Assembly (NCBI GenBank): GCA_910584235.1 | Contig: CAJTZD010000002.1 | Location: forward strand, 126,574 to 190,573 | DNA length: 64,000 nt | Reading direction: 5' to 3' | From: an uncultured Acetatifactor sp. | GTDB taxonomy: Bacteria; Bacillota; Clostridia; Lachnospirales; Lachnospiraceae | Shown: in pieces, positions 29,201-38,014 of the stretch | Position numbering within the stretch: the first letter of the stretch is position 1 | Layout of the letters: every line of letters starts with the position of its first letter | Program-made: the position numbers and the translations under genes | The notes under the pieces: generated by a model | The model's database searches: none | Told to the model about the DNA's origin: nothing | Seen by the model: only the letters and a program-made list of their open reading frames with translations

Positions 29201-31362
29201 CGGATACGCCGGGACTTCGCAGACTGCTGTTTCCTTCCACGCTTACAACGATTGGACAAAATGCTTTTAAGGGCAGCGCAGTAAACTATATTTTCGCGTC
29301 TAATGCATCCAACAGCTTAGTGCCTGCGTTTATTGATATGACAGCCTTTGACGGACTGGTGAAGCCGGATGGCAGTGAGCGGACAGACTACAGCGAAGTG
29401 ACTTGGGTGTGTGAGGAAGGGACCAAGGGAGAAGAAATAGGTGTCAATAAGCGGTTTACGATTAAGCATGCGGCGGGAGATGCCATATGGACCGTTACAT
29501 TCTGGGACTGGAACAGTGACAGGGGACAGAATGTGGAAGTGAGCAGCGCAAGCGTTGAAACCGGAGATTATGTTCTTGACCTCCCGGAGCCTGCCGGCAG
29601 AGACGGCATGGTATTTCAGGGGTGGAAAGTTCGGGGGAGCGGAGACGATTTCACTAACAGATATCCTGTAACTCAGGATATGGATGTGGAGGCAAGCTAT
29701 GGGGTTGCTCCGCCCGACTATGGCAAAGTGGTGGTAAGTTTTCTGGACTATGACGGGACCTTGATAAAGAAAGTGTCTGTGGAGCCTGGAACGGACATGA
29801 CAACGCATGAGGAATACAAAGATTTGATACCATCTCCCAAAAGAGAGGGCTTTGAGTTTATTGGATGGGATCGCCCCCTTACAAATATTACGGCTAATTT
29901 AGAGGTGATGGCACAGTACGATCCATTGGTGGAGGGGCAGTGCCTAGTGCGTTACTTGGTAGACGGAACTGTGTTTCACCAGATGAGGGTAATGGCTGGA
30001 GATCAGGCAGCATCCATTGTACCGCCAACTGTTGCAGGGAAAGTCTTTGATCGTTGGATGCCTGCGCTGGGTGTTGTCACAAAGGACACGGACTATTATG
30101 CGATTTTTAAAGATGACAATGGTAACCAGGGAGGAAACTCAGGAAGCGGAAATAATCCGGGTGGACCCGACGGCCCGGCCGAGGGCCAGCATACCTTACA
30201 GGTGCAAGGCGGAAGCGGTTCCGGATATTATGCAAAGGACGAGCAGATCGTCATAACGGCCAATCCCCCCGCCGATGGCATGGAATTCAGCGGCTGGGAT
30301 GTGAGTCCTGCGGATACAGTCATCGTAGACAAGACCCGCGCTACTACGATAATCACTATGCCGGATAAAGATGTGGCAGTCATAGCGAATTATAAGGCCA
30401 AGAACGGCGTCACCGGAAGCGGCAATACCGGCAGCGGCAACGGAGTCCGCCATACCCTCCAGGTCCGCGGCGGCAGCGGTTCCGGCTACTATGCGGCAGG
30501 CGAGCAGATTATCATTACGGCGGATGAGCCTGCAAGAGGGCAGGTCTTCAGCGGCTGGACAGTGAGTCCTGCCAACACGGTAGTGACGGACAAAACTCTT
30601 TCAGCGATTATCATTACCATGCCCAACAATGACGTGGCGCTTATCGCAAACTACAAGGCCAGGTCAACCAGCGGTACCACAGTGACCGGCAGCAGTTCCA
30701 ATACGAACTCAAACCGTCCCGGCACAAGCATAGGGACAGTGGGCGGCGGTACAACCGTAGTCATTGATAAGAACGGCCTGTCCAATACAGGCGTGGTCTC
30801 CGCTACGGTGAACGGCTCTTCCGATAACTTTACGATTAAGATCACGGAGAGTACAAGCGCAACGGAAGCCGTCCTGAGGGCATTGCAGGCTGAGTATGGA
30901 AACCTTGACAATCTCAAATATTTCCCCATGGATATCTCGCTCTATGATTCCACAGGGAATACAAAGATAACGGATACCACGGGGCTGTCGGTGAGCATTA
31001 CACTGCCGCTGCCGGATTCGCTGATCACCTATGCGGGTAACAATAAGGTGGCCGGCGTGGTGAATGACAGGCTGGATAAGCTGACGCCCAGGTTTACTAC
31101 CATTAACGGCGTGCCTTGCATCACCTTTACCGCAGAACATTTTTCACCTTATGTGATTTATGTGGATCTCACGAATCTGTCGGATGGTACGATTTCCGAC
31201 AATACGCCTACCACGGGAGACGGTATCCATCCTAAGTGGTTCCTGTCCATTGGCCTGGCCTGCCTGTCGTTCGTCATGTTTATGATAAAGGATAACAAGG
31301 GCGGTTCGCGGAATAAGGGCGCTTCCAGGAAGCAGAAAGTGGCAGTGAAAGTAAGGAACTAA
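26221..31362 (+). CDS. Large BspA-type leucine-rich-repeat surface protein, sortase anchored
   Basis: A 1713-residue secreted protein. The N-terminus is basic, followed by a hydrophobic signal (about residues 20-40). BspA-like LRR_5 repeats (patterns such as TIGEGAFRGCTKLDSV and AYAFQDCTNL) run through about 310-1060 in several blocks. Three InlB/Flg_new-type repeats (about 1090-1310) and two divergent bacterial repeats (about 1320-1480, each with HTLQV...GGSGSGYYA) follow, then a Ser/Thr/Gly linker and a C-terminal domain. The tail has TPTTGD (1662-1667), a transmembrane helix (about 1672-1689) and a basic end: a sortase signal. It is likely an adhesin. The middle is more AT-rich than the ends, suggesting mosaic origin. 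GGAGG precedes the ATG. Confidence 0.9.
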   Translation: MSKTVKKKSRRMWRTVRKTLGTLFLVSALVIAAIPVDGLRAANGTSTGSDGDGRDNKYSWIPECEVPSIKDIEGGNPQIYVDRDQNLEFVYGKIANNWYVIITGYNGGLVTEGTLTIPDEISAYKRYNPNQGGTGYAAVGRMGNFLFYRATVQNTYHGVANLDNATLVDLVKKSNPNNKFVKKISDVEETTTTPDGVEVGTGKYTVVLEEETGFFLPCYSNQEAVWGELPDSRIYYDSGHPTGDDVPDSTDPANPYHDKFISVEGDLDHQHVEKVKVDYIAKEYWNSTGSGSSSTTGDWTLIGQNNREQGVFAKETNFSRVVLGKNLSGVGNYAFYATGITEITFTNALRTIGEGAFRGCTKLDSVNLVTLEDQETSLTDICAYAFQDCTNLKRFDVPWSVDTIGDGVFLGCSALEEVQMCNTGVRLEHVGLDVFRGCTSLKSLTFPQTCKEPMYLSSFAGCTALQFICAKAPELTFMDDAGTTYAQFKASVSNEFYFEGQENSKLQEMCRDPKGTCHTDCTDTYFAFSYIDSNFVQKGLYELTMKDPQTTGRNIFVVTKNNELDQYIPQGDVKSLTIPAKIGPYSIKTIRGRSGDTEGAFANLCNLQTVVIPNTVEAVGDYAFVGCHNLTSVIFDGFNVDKDVPDNIEIGRNAFQTQEWTKYEGHLNGDKVENAPDNTPKNKLAFIGPVSANFNPFKYAMSAAGAYNNGSQTPSYITYYTGWPYNLKIEYAANNESKLKDFPALSELSTYAASGTPLDYYYNFIEGNKQYAEALKTAKGKYDANGLDGLTPNEQTAINAALNVTIPDGITSIEDGLFYNKGVFNQKEMTVTAYSSLKEIKSGTYENEKLKPRTGTFAGCEYLKGINLWPGSGVAGTVIGDSAFENCTRLEQASIDDNSQLGVCPFYGCDKLTNVNFGSNPTHYICKDSIIYAADNDGNLTVILECLGGKTGYIEPGDLEGVTALRNGAFKGSNVEQIDLAKTTVTTIPPETFADTPGLRRLLFPSTLTTIGQNAFKGSAVNYIFASNASNSLVPAFIDMTAFDGLVKPDGSERTDYSEVTWVCEEGTKGEEIGVNKRFTIKHAAGDAIWTVTFWDWNSDRGQNVEVSSASVETGDYVLDLPEPAGRDGMVFQGWKVRGSGDDFTNRYPVTQDMDVEASYGVAPPDYGKVVVSFLDYDGTLIKKVSVEPGTDMTTHEEYKDLIPSPKREGFEFIGWDRPLTNITANLEVMAQYDPLVEGQCLVRYLVDGTVFHQMRVMAGDQAASIVPPTVAGKVFDRWMPALGVVTKDTDYYAIFKDDNGNQGGNSGSGNNPGGPDGPAEGQHTLQVQGGSGSGYYAKDEQIVITANPPADGMEFSGWDVSPADTVIVDKTRATTIITMPDKDVAVIANYKAKNGVTGSGNTGSGNGVRHTLQVRGGSGSGYYAAGEQIIITADEPARGQVFSGWTVSPANTVVTDKTLSAIIITMPNNDVALIANYKARSTSGTTVTGSSSNTNSNRPGTSIGTVGGGTTVVIDKNGLSNTGVVSATVNGSSDNFTIKITESTSATEAVLRALQAEYGNLDNLKYFPMDISLYDSTGNTKITDTTGLSVSITLPLPDSLITYAGNNKVAGVVNDRLDKLTPRFTTINGVPCITFTAEHFSPYVIYVDLTNLSDGTISDNTPTTGDGIHPKWFLSIGLACLSFVMFMIKDNKGGSRNKGASRKQKVAVKVRN

Positions 31363-31379
31363 CGTCGAAAGGAAAACAT

Positions 31380-33386
31380 ATGAGAGGGAAAAAGCGTCTT
31401 TTAGGTGCTTTGCTGACAGCAGCGGCACTGATAATCATGCAGGTTCCTGGATTGGAAGCAGATGCGTCAACATCTGCTTCCGGTTTTCAAATGGATGGAA
31501 GTACGCTGACCAGGTATCGGGGCACGGAGAAGAATGTATCGATTCCTGCTACGGTGCAGACCATCGGTCAGGGTGCTTTCGAGGACAATTTGAATATTGA
31601 GCTGGTGGTGGTACCGAATTCCGTGAAGCGGATTGAGGCATATGCTTTCTGGGGCTGTGACAATCTGGATACGGTGGTATTGGGAAAAGGCCTCAGCGAG
31701 GTGGGCGAATACGCCTTTACCAACTGTACGGGTCTGGAGCAGATAGCGATCCCCTCTACGGCGACTTCCATAGGATCGGAAGCTTTCAAAGACTGTGTCA
31801 ATCTGAAAGACATTACGATTCCGCCGGAGACCGTAAATATTGCGGAATCAGCTTTTGACGGCTGCTATCAGCTTACTATCCATTATGAAGAGGGAAGCGC
31901 CGCTGAGGAGTATGCGAAAGCGTTCTATGAGCGGCAAAAAGAAATGCCGGGATATGTGGAAAGTACGCCTGCGCCTGTTCCTCCTGAGAAGACAGACCCC
32001 ATTGCCACGCCTGCCCCGGAGGAGACGCCGGTGCCGACCCAGGCTCCGGCGGAAGAGGGTACTTTGCTGGGAACTACCCATATCGTGGGGAACAGGGCAG
32101 TGCTCTTTATGGACAGTATGAAGATGCAGGTATTCGGCGGAGGGGGAAATCAGAATACTTCAGGAGAGGCGGGAGAAGCTGTACCTGGAAGCGGCGGGAC
32201 ACAGGAGCCTGTGCAGGGCGGTTCCGGTGCGGACAGTAAAATTCCAAAGTATCGGATTGTAGACGGAAAAGCAGTGGCGGATCAGGCATATTACCGCAAC
32301 GGAAATCTAAGTGATGTGGCTTTGCCGGACGGAATTTTGGAGATAGGGGAATTTGCCTTTGCCAGAAGCTCCCTGACCTCTGTCGAAATACCGCAGGGGA
32401 CAGAAGTTATTTCCTACGGCGCCTTTTATCATTGCGGCCAGTTGGCCGAAGTGGAGCTGCCGGACAGCGTTATGTGTGTAGAGCCCAAAGCATTCGAGCA
32501 TACCCTGTGGATGGACGGCTTTCTGGCCGGCGGAAGCTCCGGGGAGGGAGAGGGCAGCGCCGAGACAGGAGATTTTTTAATAACGGGCGGTGTCCTGGCG
32601 GCATACAGAGGGAACTCTTCTGAGGTGACGGTTCCGGAGGGCGTGCGTGTGATTGCCGGAGAAGTATTCAGGGATCATGAGGAAATTGAGCGCGTGGAGC
32701 TGCCGGACAGCTTGCTGGTGGCCGGTGAGGGCGCGTTTGAGGGATGCACAAATTTAAAGGAGATCGTCCTTGGAGATAATGTATCGGAAATAAAGGACAG
32801 GGCTTTCCTGGGCAATGCCATGACCGAAATCACACTTCCTGCGTCTGTGAAGAAAATAGGGCTTCAGGCTTTCGGGAATACCGTACTTGCTTATGAAAAC
32901 GGGGAAGCAGAGTATACTTATGAGACTTCAGCCACGAGGCTTGCCAATGAATCTTACCGTGTGTATGACGGAACGGAAGAGGGAGAGCCGGGCGTAACGG
33001 TGCAAGGCCTGGACGGGGCAGCGGCCACATTGTCGGAAGCTGCCAGAAGCTATGTTCTGACTGTGGAGCTGCCGGAGGACGTAAGCAGGATGGAAAGTGC
33101 TTATCAGCGTGCTTTCCGGAGCGGCATTCCGGAGAACATGGTCATTTACGACTTGACCCTGACGGACGCAAGCGGGATTCCGCTGACCAAGCTGGGAAGT
33201 CAGGCTCTTGAGCTGGAGCTGCCCGTACCGGAGGCTTTGCGCGGACACGGGCTCCGGGCAGCGGTGCTGGATCGAAACGGCCAGATGAAATCAGTGGCCG
33301 TGGAAAGGACCGCATTGGATGACGGAGATGTCTTGTATATTGATCTGGACTATGTGTCTATGATTGGGATTTGGAGTACAGATTAG
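31380..33386 (+). CDS. Second BspA-type leucine-rich-repeat protein, secreted
   Basis: A 668-residue protein with a signal peptide (about 1-29, ending near DAST). A first set of LRR_5 repeats (about 45-165, for example RIEAYAFWGCDNLDTV and SIGSEAFKDCVNL) is followed by a Pro/Thr-rich linker (about 195-230) and a low-complexity Gly linker. A second set of LRR_5 repeats spans about 305-500, and the C-terminal domain has no motif I know. Unlike its neighbour it has no sorting signal or C-terminal membrane helix, so it is probably released or held by other means. It begins 17 bases after the larger protein and is almost certainly co-transcribed. The ribosome site is weak (AAAGGAAAAC). Confidence 0.86.
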   Translation: MRGKKRLLGALLTAAALIIMQVPGLEADASTSASGFQMDGSTLTRYRGTEKNVSIPATVQTIGQGAFEDNLNIELVVVPNSVKRIEAYAFWGCDNLDTVVLGKGLSEVGEYAFTNCTGLEQIAIPSTATSIGSEAFKDCVNLKDITIPPETVNIAESAFDGCYQLTIHYEEGSAAEEYAKAFYERQKEMPGYVESTPAPVPPEKTDPIATPAPEETPVPTQAPAEEGTLLGTTHIVGNRAVLFMDSMKMQVFGGGGNQNTSGEAGEAVPGSGGTQEPVQGGSGADSKIPKYRIVDGKAVADQAYYRNGNLSDVALPDGILEIGEFAFARSSLTSVEIPQGTEVISYGAFYHCGQLAEVELPDSVMCVEPKAFEHTLWMDGFLAGGSSGEGEGSAETGDFLITGGVLAAYRGNSSEVTVPEGVRVIAGEVFRDHEEIERVELPDSLLVAGEGAFEGCTNLKEIVLGDNVSEIKDRAFLGNAMTEITLPASVKKIGLQAFGNTVLAYENGEAEYTYETSATRLANESYRVYDGTEEGEPGVTVQGLDGAAATLSEAARSYVLTVELPEDVSRMESAYQRAFRSGIPENMVIYDLTLTDASGIPLTKLGSQALELELPVPEALRGHGLRAAVLDRNGQMKSVAVERTALDDGDVLYIDLDYVSMIGIWSTD

Positions 33387-33410
33387 GGAAGAAATATCAG
33401 TTTTGCCGAG

Positions 33411-33454
33411 AGGGGCTGTCGGCCGGGAATGCTATCCTGCCACAGTCCTTTTTC
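33411..33454 (+). terminator. Terminator of the surface-protein operon
   Basis: GGGCTGTCGGC pairs with GCCACAGTCC (G-U included), followed by TTTTTCTTG. It closes the 23.4-33.4 kb surface locus before the AT-rich island. Confidence 0.75.
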
Positions 33455-33581
33455 TTGTACAGAAAATCTCAAATCGATGAAAATCTGGTAGAAACAGGTT
33501 CCTTTATGTGCTACAATGTAAGTAAATTTGAATAACTCTTAGATAGTATCTATGGCAGAGTAATGCAGGAAGGATAGCCGG

Positions 33582-34754
33582 ATGAGCAGTGGGAAAAGCC
33601 GAACCAGGCTGGATAACGAAATTGAAAACGAGCAATTATATAGTGAGAATGGGGATGGTGTAATTACAGAACCATTTAATCCGAAAGATGTGGATATCAT
33701 TTCACAGCCAATGGTTATTGCGAATATAGTTGAAGAGCTGAAAGAGGGCGGTAATATCATTCTGGATCCGGATTTTCAGAGAATTCCGGATTTGTGGGAC
33801 GATCAAAAGCAGAGCAGACTAATCGAATCGTTGATTATCAAAATCCCTTTACCTACATTTTATTTTGATGCCGGTGATAACGAAAACCTGATTGTTGTAG
33901 ACGGTCTGCAGAGATTATATGCGATTAAAAGATTTATAGCGCTGGAAAAGGGTGATCCTAAGCGTCTTTTGCTGACTGGATTGGAGTATTTGACAGAGTA
34001 CAATGGATATTCCTTTGAAGAGCTACCGTCTAATATACAGAAGCGCATAAAGGCGCATGTGATAACAGCATATATTATCAGACCTGGAACTCCCGATAAG
34101 GTGAGAACCAGTATTTTTACAAGAATAAATACGGGAGGATTGACATTAGAGCCGGCAGAGATAAAAAATTCTGTATACAGAGGGCAGGCGGCTGATTTGC
34201 TGAAAGAATTGGCGCATTCCAATGCATTTATTCATGCAACCAGAGGAAAGATAGACACTTCAAGAATGATGGACTGCGAATTTGTTAATCGCTTCATGGC
34301 ATTCTTTTTATTGGGGGTAGATTTGTATGCGGGCAATTTGGAGGATTTTTTGAATGATGCTATGATCAGGCTGCAAAAAGAAACAAGTGATACTTTGGAA
34401 AAATGCCGTAAAGACTTTTTAAAAGCAATGACATATGCATATCGGATTTTTGGAGATACGGCATTTCGGAAGTTGAATGTCAATGGCAGATATGGGAGAA
34501 TAAATAAGCCTCTTTATGATGCGGTATCAGTTAACCTGGCAATACTAAGCGAAGAGAACTGTGAAATATTAGTAAAGAAAAAAGAGCAGTTGCTTTGGAG
34601 GTATACGGAGCTGTTAAAGGACACCGGATTTCAGGATATCATTACGAATGGAACGGCAAAAGTTCCGAATGTACTAAGCAGACATAGTAAAATCTATGAA
34701 TTATTTCAAGGAGTGTTGGCAGATGATTCACTATATGCAGATAGAAAATTTTAA
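33582..34754 (+). CDS. DUF262 domain protein (ParB/Srx-like, GmrS-type)
   Basis: A 390-residue protein with an N-terminal DUF262 domain: LDPDFQRIPD (about 62-70) and VVDGLQRLYAI (about 105-115), the latter being the version of the D-G-x-Q-R motif used by this ParB-like nucleotide-hydrolysing fold, then FTRINTGG and LEPAEIKNSVYRG. DUF262 is the sensor or effector half of GmrSD-type and several other anti-phage systems. There is no DUF1524 HNH nuclease domain, so it is not a full GmrSD. Its 3' end overlaps the next gene, an ATPase, by 32 bases, implying a single complex or coupled expression. The gene is AT-rich relative to its flanks. Confidence 0.85.
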   Translation: MSSGKSRTRLDNEIENEQLYSENGDGVITEPFNPKDVDIISQPMVIANIVEELKEGGNIILDPDFQRIPDLWDDQKQSRLIESLIIKIPLPTFYFDAGDNENLIVVDGLQRLYAIKRFIALEKGDPKRLLLTGLEYLTEYNGYSFEELPSNIQKRIKAHVITAYIIRPGTPDKVRTSIFTRINTGGLTLEPAEIKNSVYRGQAADLLKELAHSNAFIHATRGKIDTSRMMDCEFVNRFMAFFLLGVDLYAGNLEDFLNDAMIRLQKETSDTLEKCRKDFLKAMTYAYRIFGDTAFRKLNVNGRYGRINKPLYDAVSVNLAILSEENCEILVKKKEQLLWRYTELLKDTGFQDIITNGTAKVPNVLSRHSKIYELFQGVLADDSLYADRKF

Positions 34755-35826
34755 ATCTTTAAAGAAAATATCTTTACCACTACAAAATCTGAACCTGTTT
34801 TTTGGGATGAATGGAATGGGAAAATCTTCTGTGATTCAGGCCTTATTGCTGCTGCGACAGAGCTTTTGGGAGAATCGGGAGTCCGGTTTGGAGTATTTGC
34901 ATACCAATGGCGAGCTGATTAAGCTCGGTACAGGGAAAGATATTTTTTGTCAGAGCGGAGAGGGTGACAAGATCAGATTTTATTTGCAATTTGACAATAA
35001 AGAAAAGTACGACTGTCATTATGTGTATGATATATTTGATTTTGACAGCGACCAGTTAGAGCGAGTAGAAGAGAACTGTGAGAACTATTCAACAGCGTTG
35101 TTTAGCGATAAATTTTCGTATCTCGGGGCAGAGCATCTGGGCCCAAAGAAGCAGTATAGCACTGAAAACTGGAAGAAGAACGGACCGGTAAAACTGGGAG
35201 TGACAGGAGAATATGTGGTTCCGTTCCTGGCGACAGAGGGAACAAAAATAAAAGTCTCGTCTCCCATGTGCCATCCCAAGGGAAAGACAAATTGCTTGAT
35301 TGATCAGGTGACAGCGTGGATGGGAGAAATATCACCAGGGATAAAGCTGGATGCACAGCTGCTTCCCTTAATAGAAAAGGCAAAGCTGGAAATCAGCTAT
35401 AGTGGAGAACGGTTGATTTCAGAGCCTTTTTTGCCGGTGAATGTTGGCTTTGGAATACCATATGTGCTGCCCTTAGTAGTAGAATTGCTTGTTTCTGATA
35501 AAGACGGACTTCTGCTGATTGAGAACCCGGAGTCCCACCTGCATCCAAAGGGACAGACAATGATAGCACAGTTGATTTCATTGGCTGCAGAAAACGGGTG
35601 TCAGATTATCTGTGAATCTCACAGTGACCATGTGATAAATGGGGTAAGGGTTGCGGCAAAAAAAGGTTTGATCTGCAATTATAATATTGGAGTCGTATAT
35701 TTTTCCAAAAATGAAAATCAGGAGACAAGGGTCAACTCCATTTCTGTTGATAGAAATGGTAATTTAAGCGATTATCCGCCAGGACTATTGGATGAATGGG
35801 GAATTTTAATGACAGAGCTGATATGA
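34723..35826 (+). CDS. AAA ATPase, DUF3696/OLD-like
   Basis: A 367-residue SMC/RecF-like ATPase. It begins MIHYMQIENFKSLKKI, the usual start of OLD/AAA_15 proteins, with Walker A FGMNGMGKSS (about 27-36). The Walker B/signature region is LLIENPESHLHPKGQ (about 261-275) and is followed by IICESHSDHVINGVRVA (about 293-309), a segment typical of DUF3696-linked ATPases. No TOPRIM nuclease domain is visible, so the nuclease or effector activity must lie in a partner. I choose ATG 34723, inside the end of the DUF262 gene, because GGAG precedes it and the family starts here. It is followed after 13 bases by an unknown gene with a TTG start. Confidence 0.86.
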   Translation: MIHYMQIENFKSLKKISLPLQNLNLFFGMNGMGKSSVIQALLLLRQSFWENRESGLEYLHTNGELIKLGTGKDIFCQSGEGDKIRFYLQFDNKEKYDCHYVYDIFDFDSDQLERVEENCENYSTALFSDKFSYLGAEHLGPKKQYSTENWKKNGPVKLGVTGEYVVPFLATEGTKIKVSSPMCHPKGKTNCLIDQVTAWMGEISPGIKLDAQLLPLIEKAKLEISYSGERLISEPFLPVNVGFGIPYVLPLVVELLVSDKDGLLLIENPESHLHPKGQTMIAQLISLAAENGCQIICESHSDHVINGVRVAAKKGLICNYNIGVVYFSKNENQETRVNSISVDRNGNLSDYPPGLLDEWGILMTELI

Positions 35827-35839
35827 TAGGGGAGGAAAA

Positions 35840-36622
35840 TTGGAGTTATATTTCAATGAATTGTCAATTAAAGATAAGGGTGACATTAGTTATGACGCCT
35901 TAAGGGATATTGTCAATATATACAGAGAACTATTAAAGTATAATATTAGGACATGCAGAATTGCTGCTGACGACAATACCAAATTATTTCAGATGATTGG
36001 TAATGTACCTGATTCTATGAATGTAAGGAATTTCTACTTTTCATTTTTCAGATCGCCATATGAATCAGAAGCTGTGGAAGAAAGTCAGGATAGCTATTTT
36101 GAGTATAGTTGGACTTACAATAATGAGGAATGTATCGGTTTTGCACTGGCTTTTTTACTGAACTCAGCAAGCCTTAGTATTCATTATGGAGACTTCGACA
36201 CTCCGTATATTGAAATTTGCAGGGATGCAGATTCAACGAGAGTTCGGAATATATGTAAGGAGGAGCATGTGGCTCTGCATGTTCCACAGATTCTAAATAT
36301 AGAAAGGACTGAGCCATTAAAGAGTGACTTGCAGATTTCGGATAAAAAAATAATTTTAAGAAATGACCATGGAATGGATGTGTTGGAGGCTTTTTCCAAA
36401 AGGTTAATCCGTTCTCCTTATTTAATCGGGATAATAAATTCATTGCCATATAATCCATATGAGCGTAAGTTTATAAAAAGAATTAGGGAAAATGGGCTGA
36501 TTGAGATTGTTTTACCCTGGACGGACGAAGGCTATGGGCTTATTGCCAAAACCACGGGAAGAACCATTGCGGAAACGAAAAAGATAGCAGAAATCATTGA
36601 GGAAGAATTTGGATACATATAA
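35840..36622 (+). CDS. Unknown protein, third gene of the DUF262/ATPase island
   Basis: A 260-residue protein that I do not recognise. It starts with TTG behind a strong GGGGAGGAAAA. It has no signal peptide or membrane helix. The first 140 residues are rich in aromatic and acidic residues (for example SQDSYFEYSWTYNNEE), and the C-terminal 60 residues (ERKFIKRIRENGLIEIVL ... ETKKIAEIIEEEFGYI) look like a separate small alpha/beta domain. No nuclease or nucleotidase motif stands out. AT content and codon use match the two upstream genes, and spacing suggests one operon. As the only uncharacterised member of a putative defence operon, it is a candidate effector or regulator. Confidence 0.75.
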   Translation: MELYFNELSIKDKGDISYDALRDIVNIYRELLKYNIRTCRIAADDNTKLFQMIGNVPDSMNVRNFYFSFFRSPYESEAVEESQDSYFEYSWTYNNEECIGFALAFLLNSASLSIHYGDFDTPYIEICRDADSTRVRNICKEEHVALHVPQILNIERTEPLKSDLQISDKKIILRNDHGMDVLEAFSKRLIRSPYLIGIINSLPYNPYERKFIKRIRENGLIEIVLPWTDEGYGLIAKTTGRTIAETKKIAEIIEEEFGYI

Positions 36623-36643
36623 GAGTACAAAGAGCAAGGTAAC

Positions 36644-37975
36644 ATGAAAATGATATTTTCCAATAAAGATCTGAAAAAGCTGATTATTCCGCTGATCCTG
36701 GAACAGGCTCTTGCCATTACTGTGGGCATGGCGGACACGATGATGATTTCCTCTGTGGGGGAGGCCGCGGTTTCCGGGGTCTCTTTGGTGGATATGTTCA
36801 ATAATCTTATCATCAGTGTGCTGGCGGCTTTGGCTACCGGCGGCGCTGTGGTCACCAGCCAGTTCATCGGGGCGTCCAAACGGGAGGAGGCCTGCCGCTC
36901 CGCGAAGCAGCTGCTGTGGGTGGACGGGCTTATTACGGTGGGCATTTCGCTTTTGGTGATAGTCGGACACAGAGGAATTCTGAATTTGTTTTTTGGCAGG
37001 ATAGAGGAGGATGTTATGAGCAACGCCATTCTCTATCTGATCATCTCAGCGGTGTCATTCCCTTTCCTGGCTATTTATAATGCCTGCGCGGCGCTGTTTC
37101 GGTCTATGGGGAATTCCGGGATCACCCTGAAAGTATCCATTTTGATGAACATTTTAAATGTGGGCGGAAACGCTGTCTGTGTATTCGGACTGAAAATGGG
37201 GGTGGCGGGGGTGGCTGTGCCATCGCTGATCTCCAGGGCAGTTGCCGCGCTTTGTCTTTATATCCTGTTGAAAAATCCGGACAGCCTGATTCATCTGAAC
37301 AAAGACCGCTTCCGGTTTGACGGGAAAATGATTAAAAAGATACTTTATATCGGGATTCCCAGCGGCATTGAAAACGGCATTTTCCAGCTTGGCCGTGTGG
37401 TTGTGGTGAGCATCATTGCGGGCTTTGGCACGGCACAGATTGCGGCCAACGGTGTGGCGAACAGCTTGGACAGCATGGGCTGCATTATAGGGCAGGGCAT
37501 GAACCTCGTCATGATTACCGTGATCGGTCAATGCGTGGGCGCGGGAGATTTGGCCCAGGTTAAGCATTATACAAAAAAACTTCTGCTGATTACATATACC
37601 GCCACGGCAGTGACGAACACGTTGATTTTGCTCTTCCTGCGGCCCATTCTGGGACTCTACGGCCTCGGGGCGGAGGCCACGGAACTGGCCTATATCCTTG
37701 TAATGATTCACAACGGCATGGCAATGCTGCTCTGGCCGGCGTCTTTTGTGCTGCCGAATATGCTCCGGGCCTGCAATGACGTAAGGTATACCATGACGAT
37801 CGCGATCTTCTCCATGGTTACGTTCCGGATAGGCTTAAGCCTGGTATTTGGCGTCTCCATGGAAATGGGGGCTGTGGGCGTATGGATCGCCATGGTGGTG
37901 GACTGGGTTTTCCGGGTTATCTGTTTTGCGGGCCGGTATCTTCAGGGGACCTGGAGGAAGTATTGTAATTTGTGA
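36644..37975 (+). CDS. MATE family efflux transporter
   Basis: A 443-residue polytopic membrane protein with about 12 predicted helices in two related halves. The start LIIPLILEQALAITVGMADTMMIS is the classical MATE opening, with the second half opening at IGIPSGIENGIFQLGRVVVV. MATE proteins export cationic compounds using Na+ or H+ gradients. GC content returns here to that of the chromosome, so it marks the right border of the AT-rich island. It begins 21 bases after the unknown gene, with CAAGGTAAC before the ATG. A convergent YedK gene follows. Confidence 0.93.
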   Translation: MKMIFSNKDLKKLIIPLILEQALAITVGMADTMMISSVGEAAVSGVSLVDMFNNLIISVLAALATGGAVVTSQFIGASKREEACRSAKQLLWVDGLITVGISLLVIVGHRGILNLFFGRIEEDVMSNAILYLIISAVSFPFLAIYNACAALFRSMGNSGITLKVSILMNILNVGGNAVCVFGLKMGVAGVAVPSLISRAVAALCLYILLKNPDSLIHLNKDRFRFDGKMIKKILYIGIPSGIENGIFQLGRVVVVSIIAGFGTAQIAANGVANSLDSMGCIIGQGMNLVMITVIGQCVGAGDLAQVKHYTKKLLLITYTATAVTNTLILLFLRPILGLYGLGAEATELAYILVMIHNGMAMLLWPASFVLPNMLRACNDVRYTMTIAIFSMVTFRIGLSLVFGVSMEMGAVGVWIAMVVDWVFRVICFAGRYLQGTWRKYCNL

Positions 37976-38014
37976 CCCTTTGGGTCTCAACCGGAAATGA
38001 TTTCCCACAGGGAC

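Noticed and set aside
37971-37989. Small GACCC/GGGTC hairpin between the MATE and YedK genes as a terminator
   Set aside because: Only five base pairs and no T-run; too weak to support.
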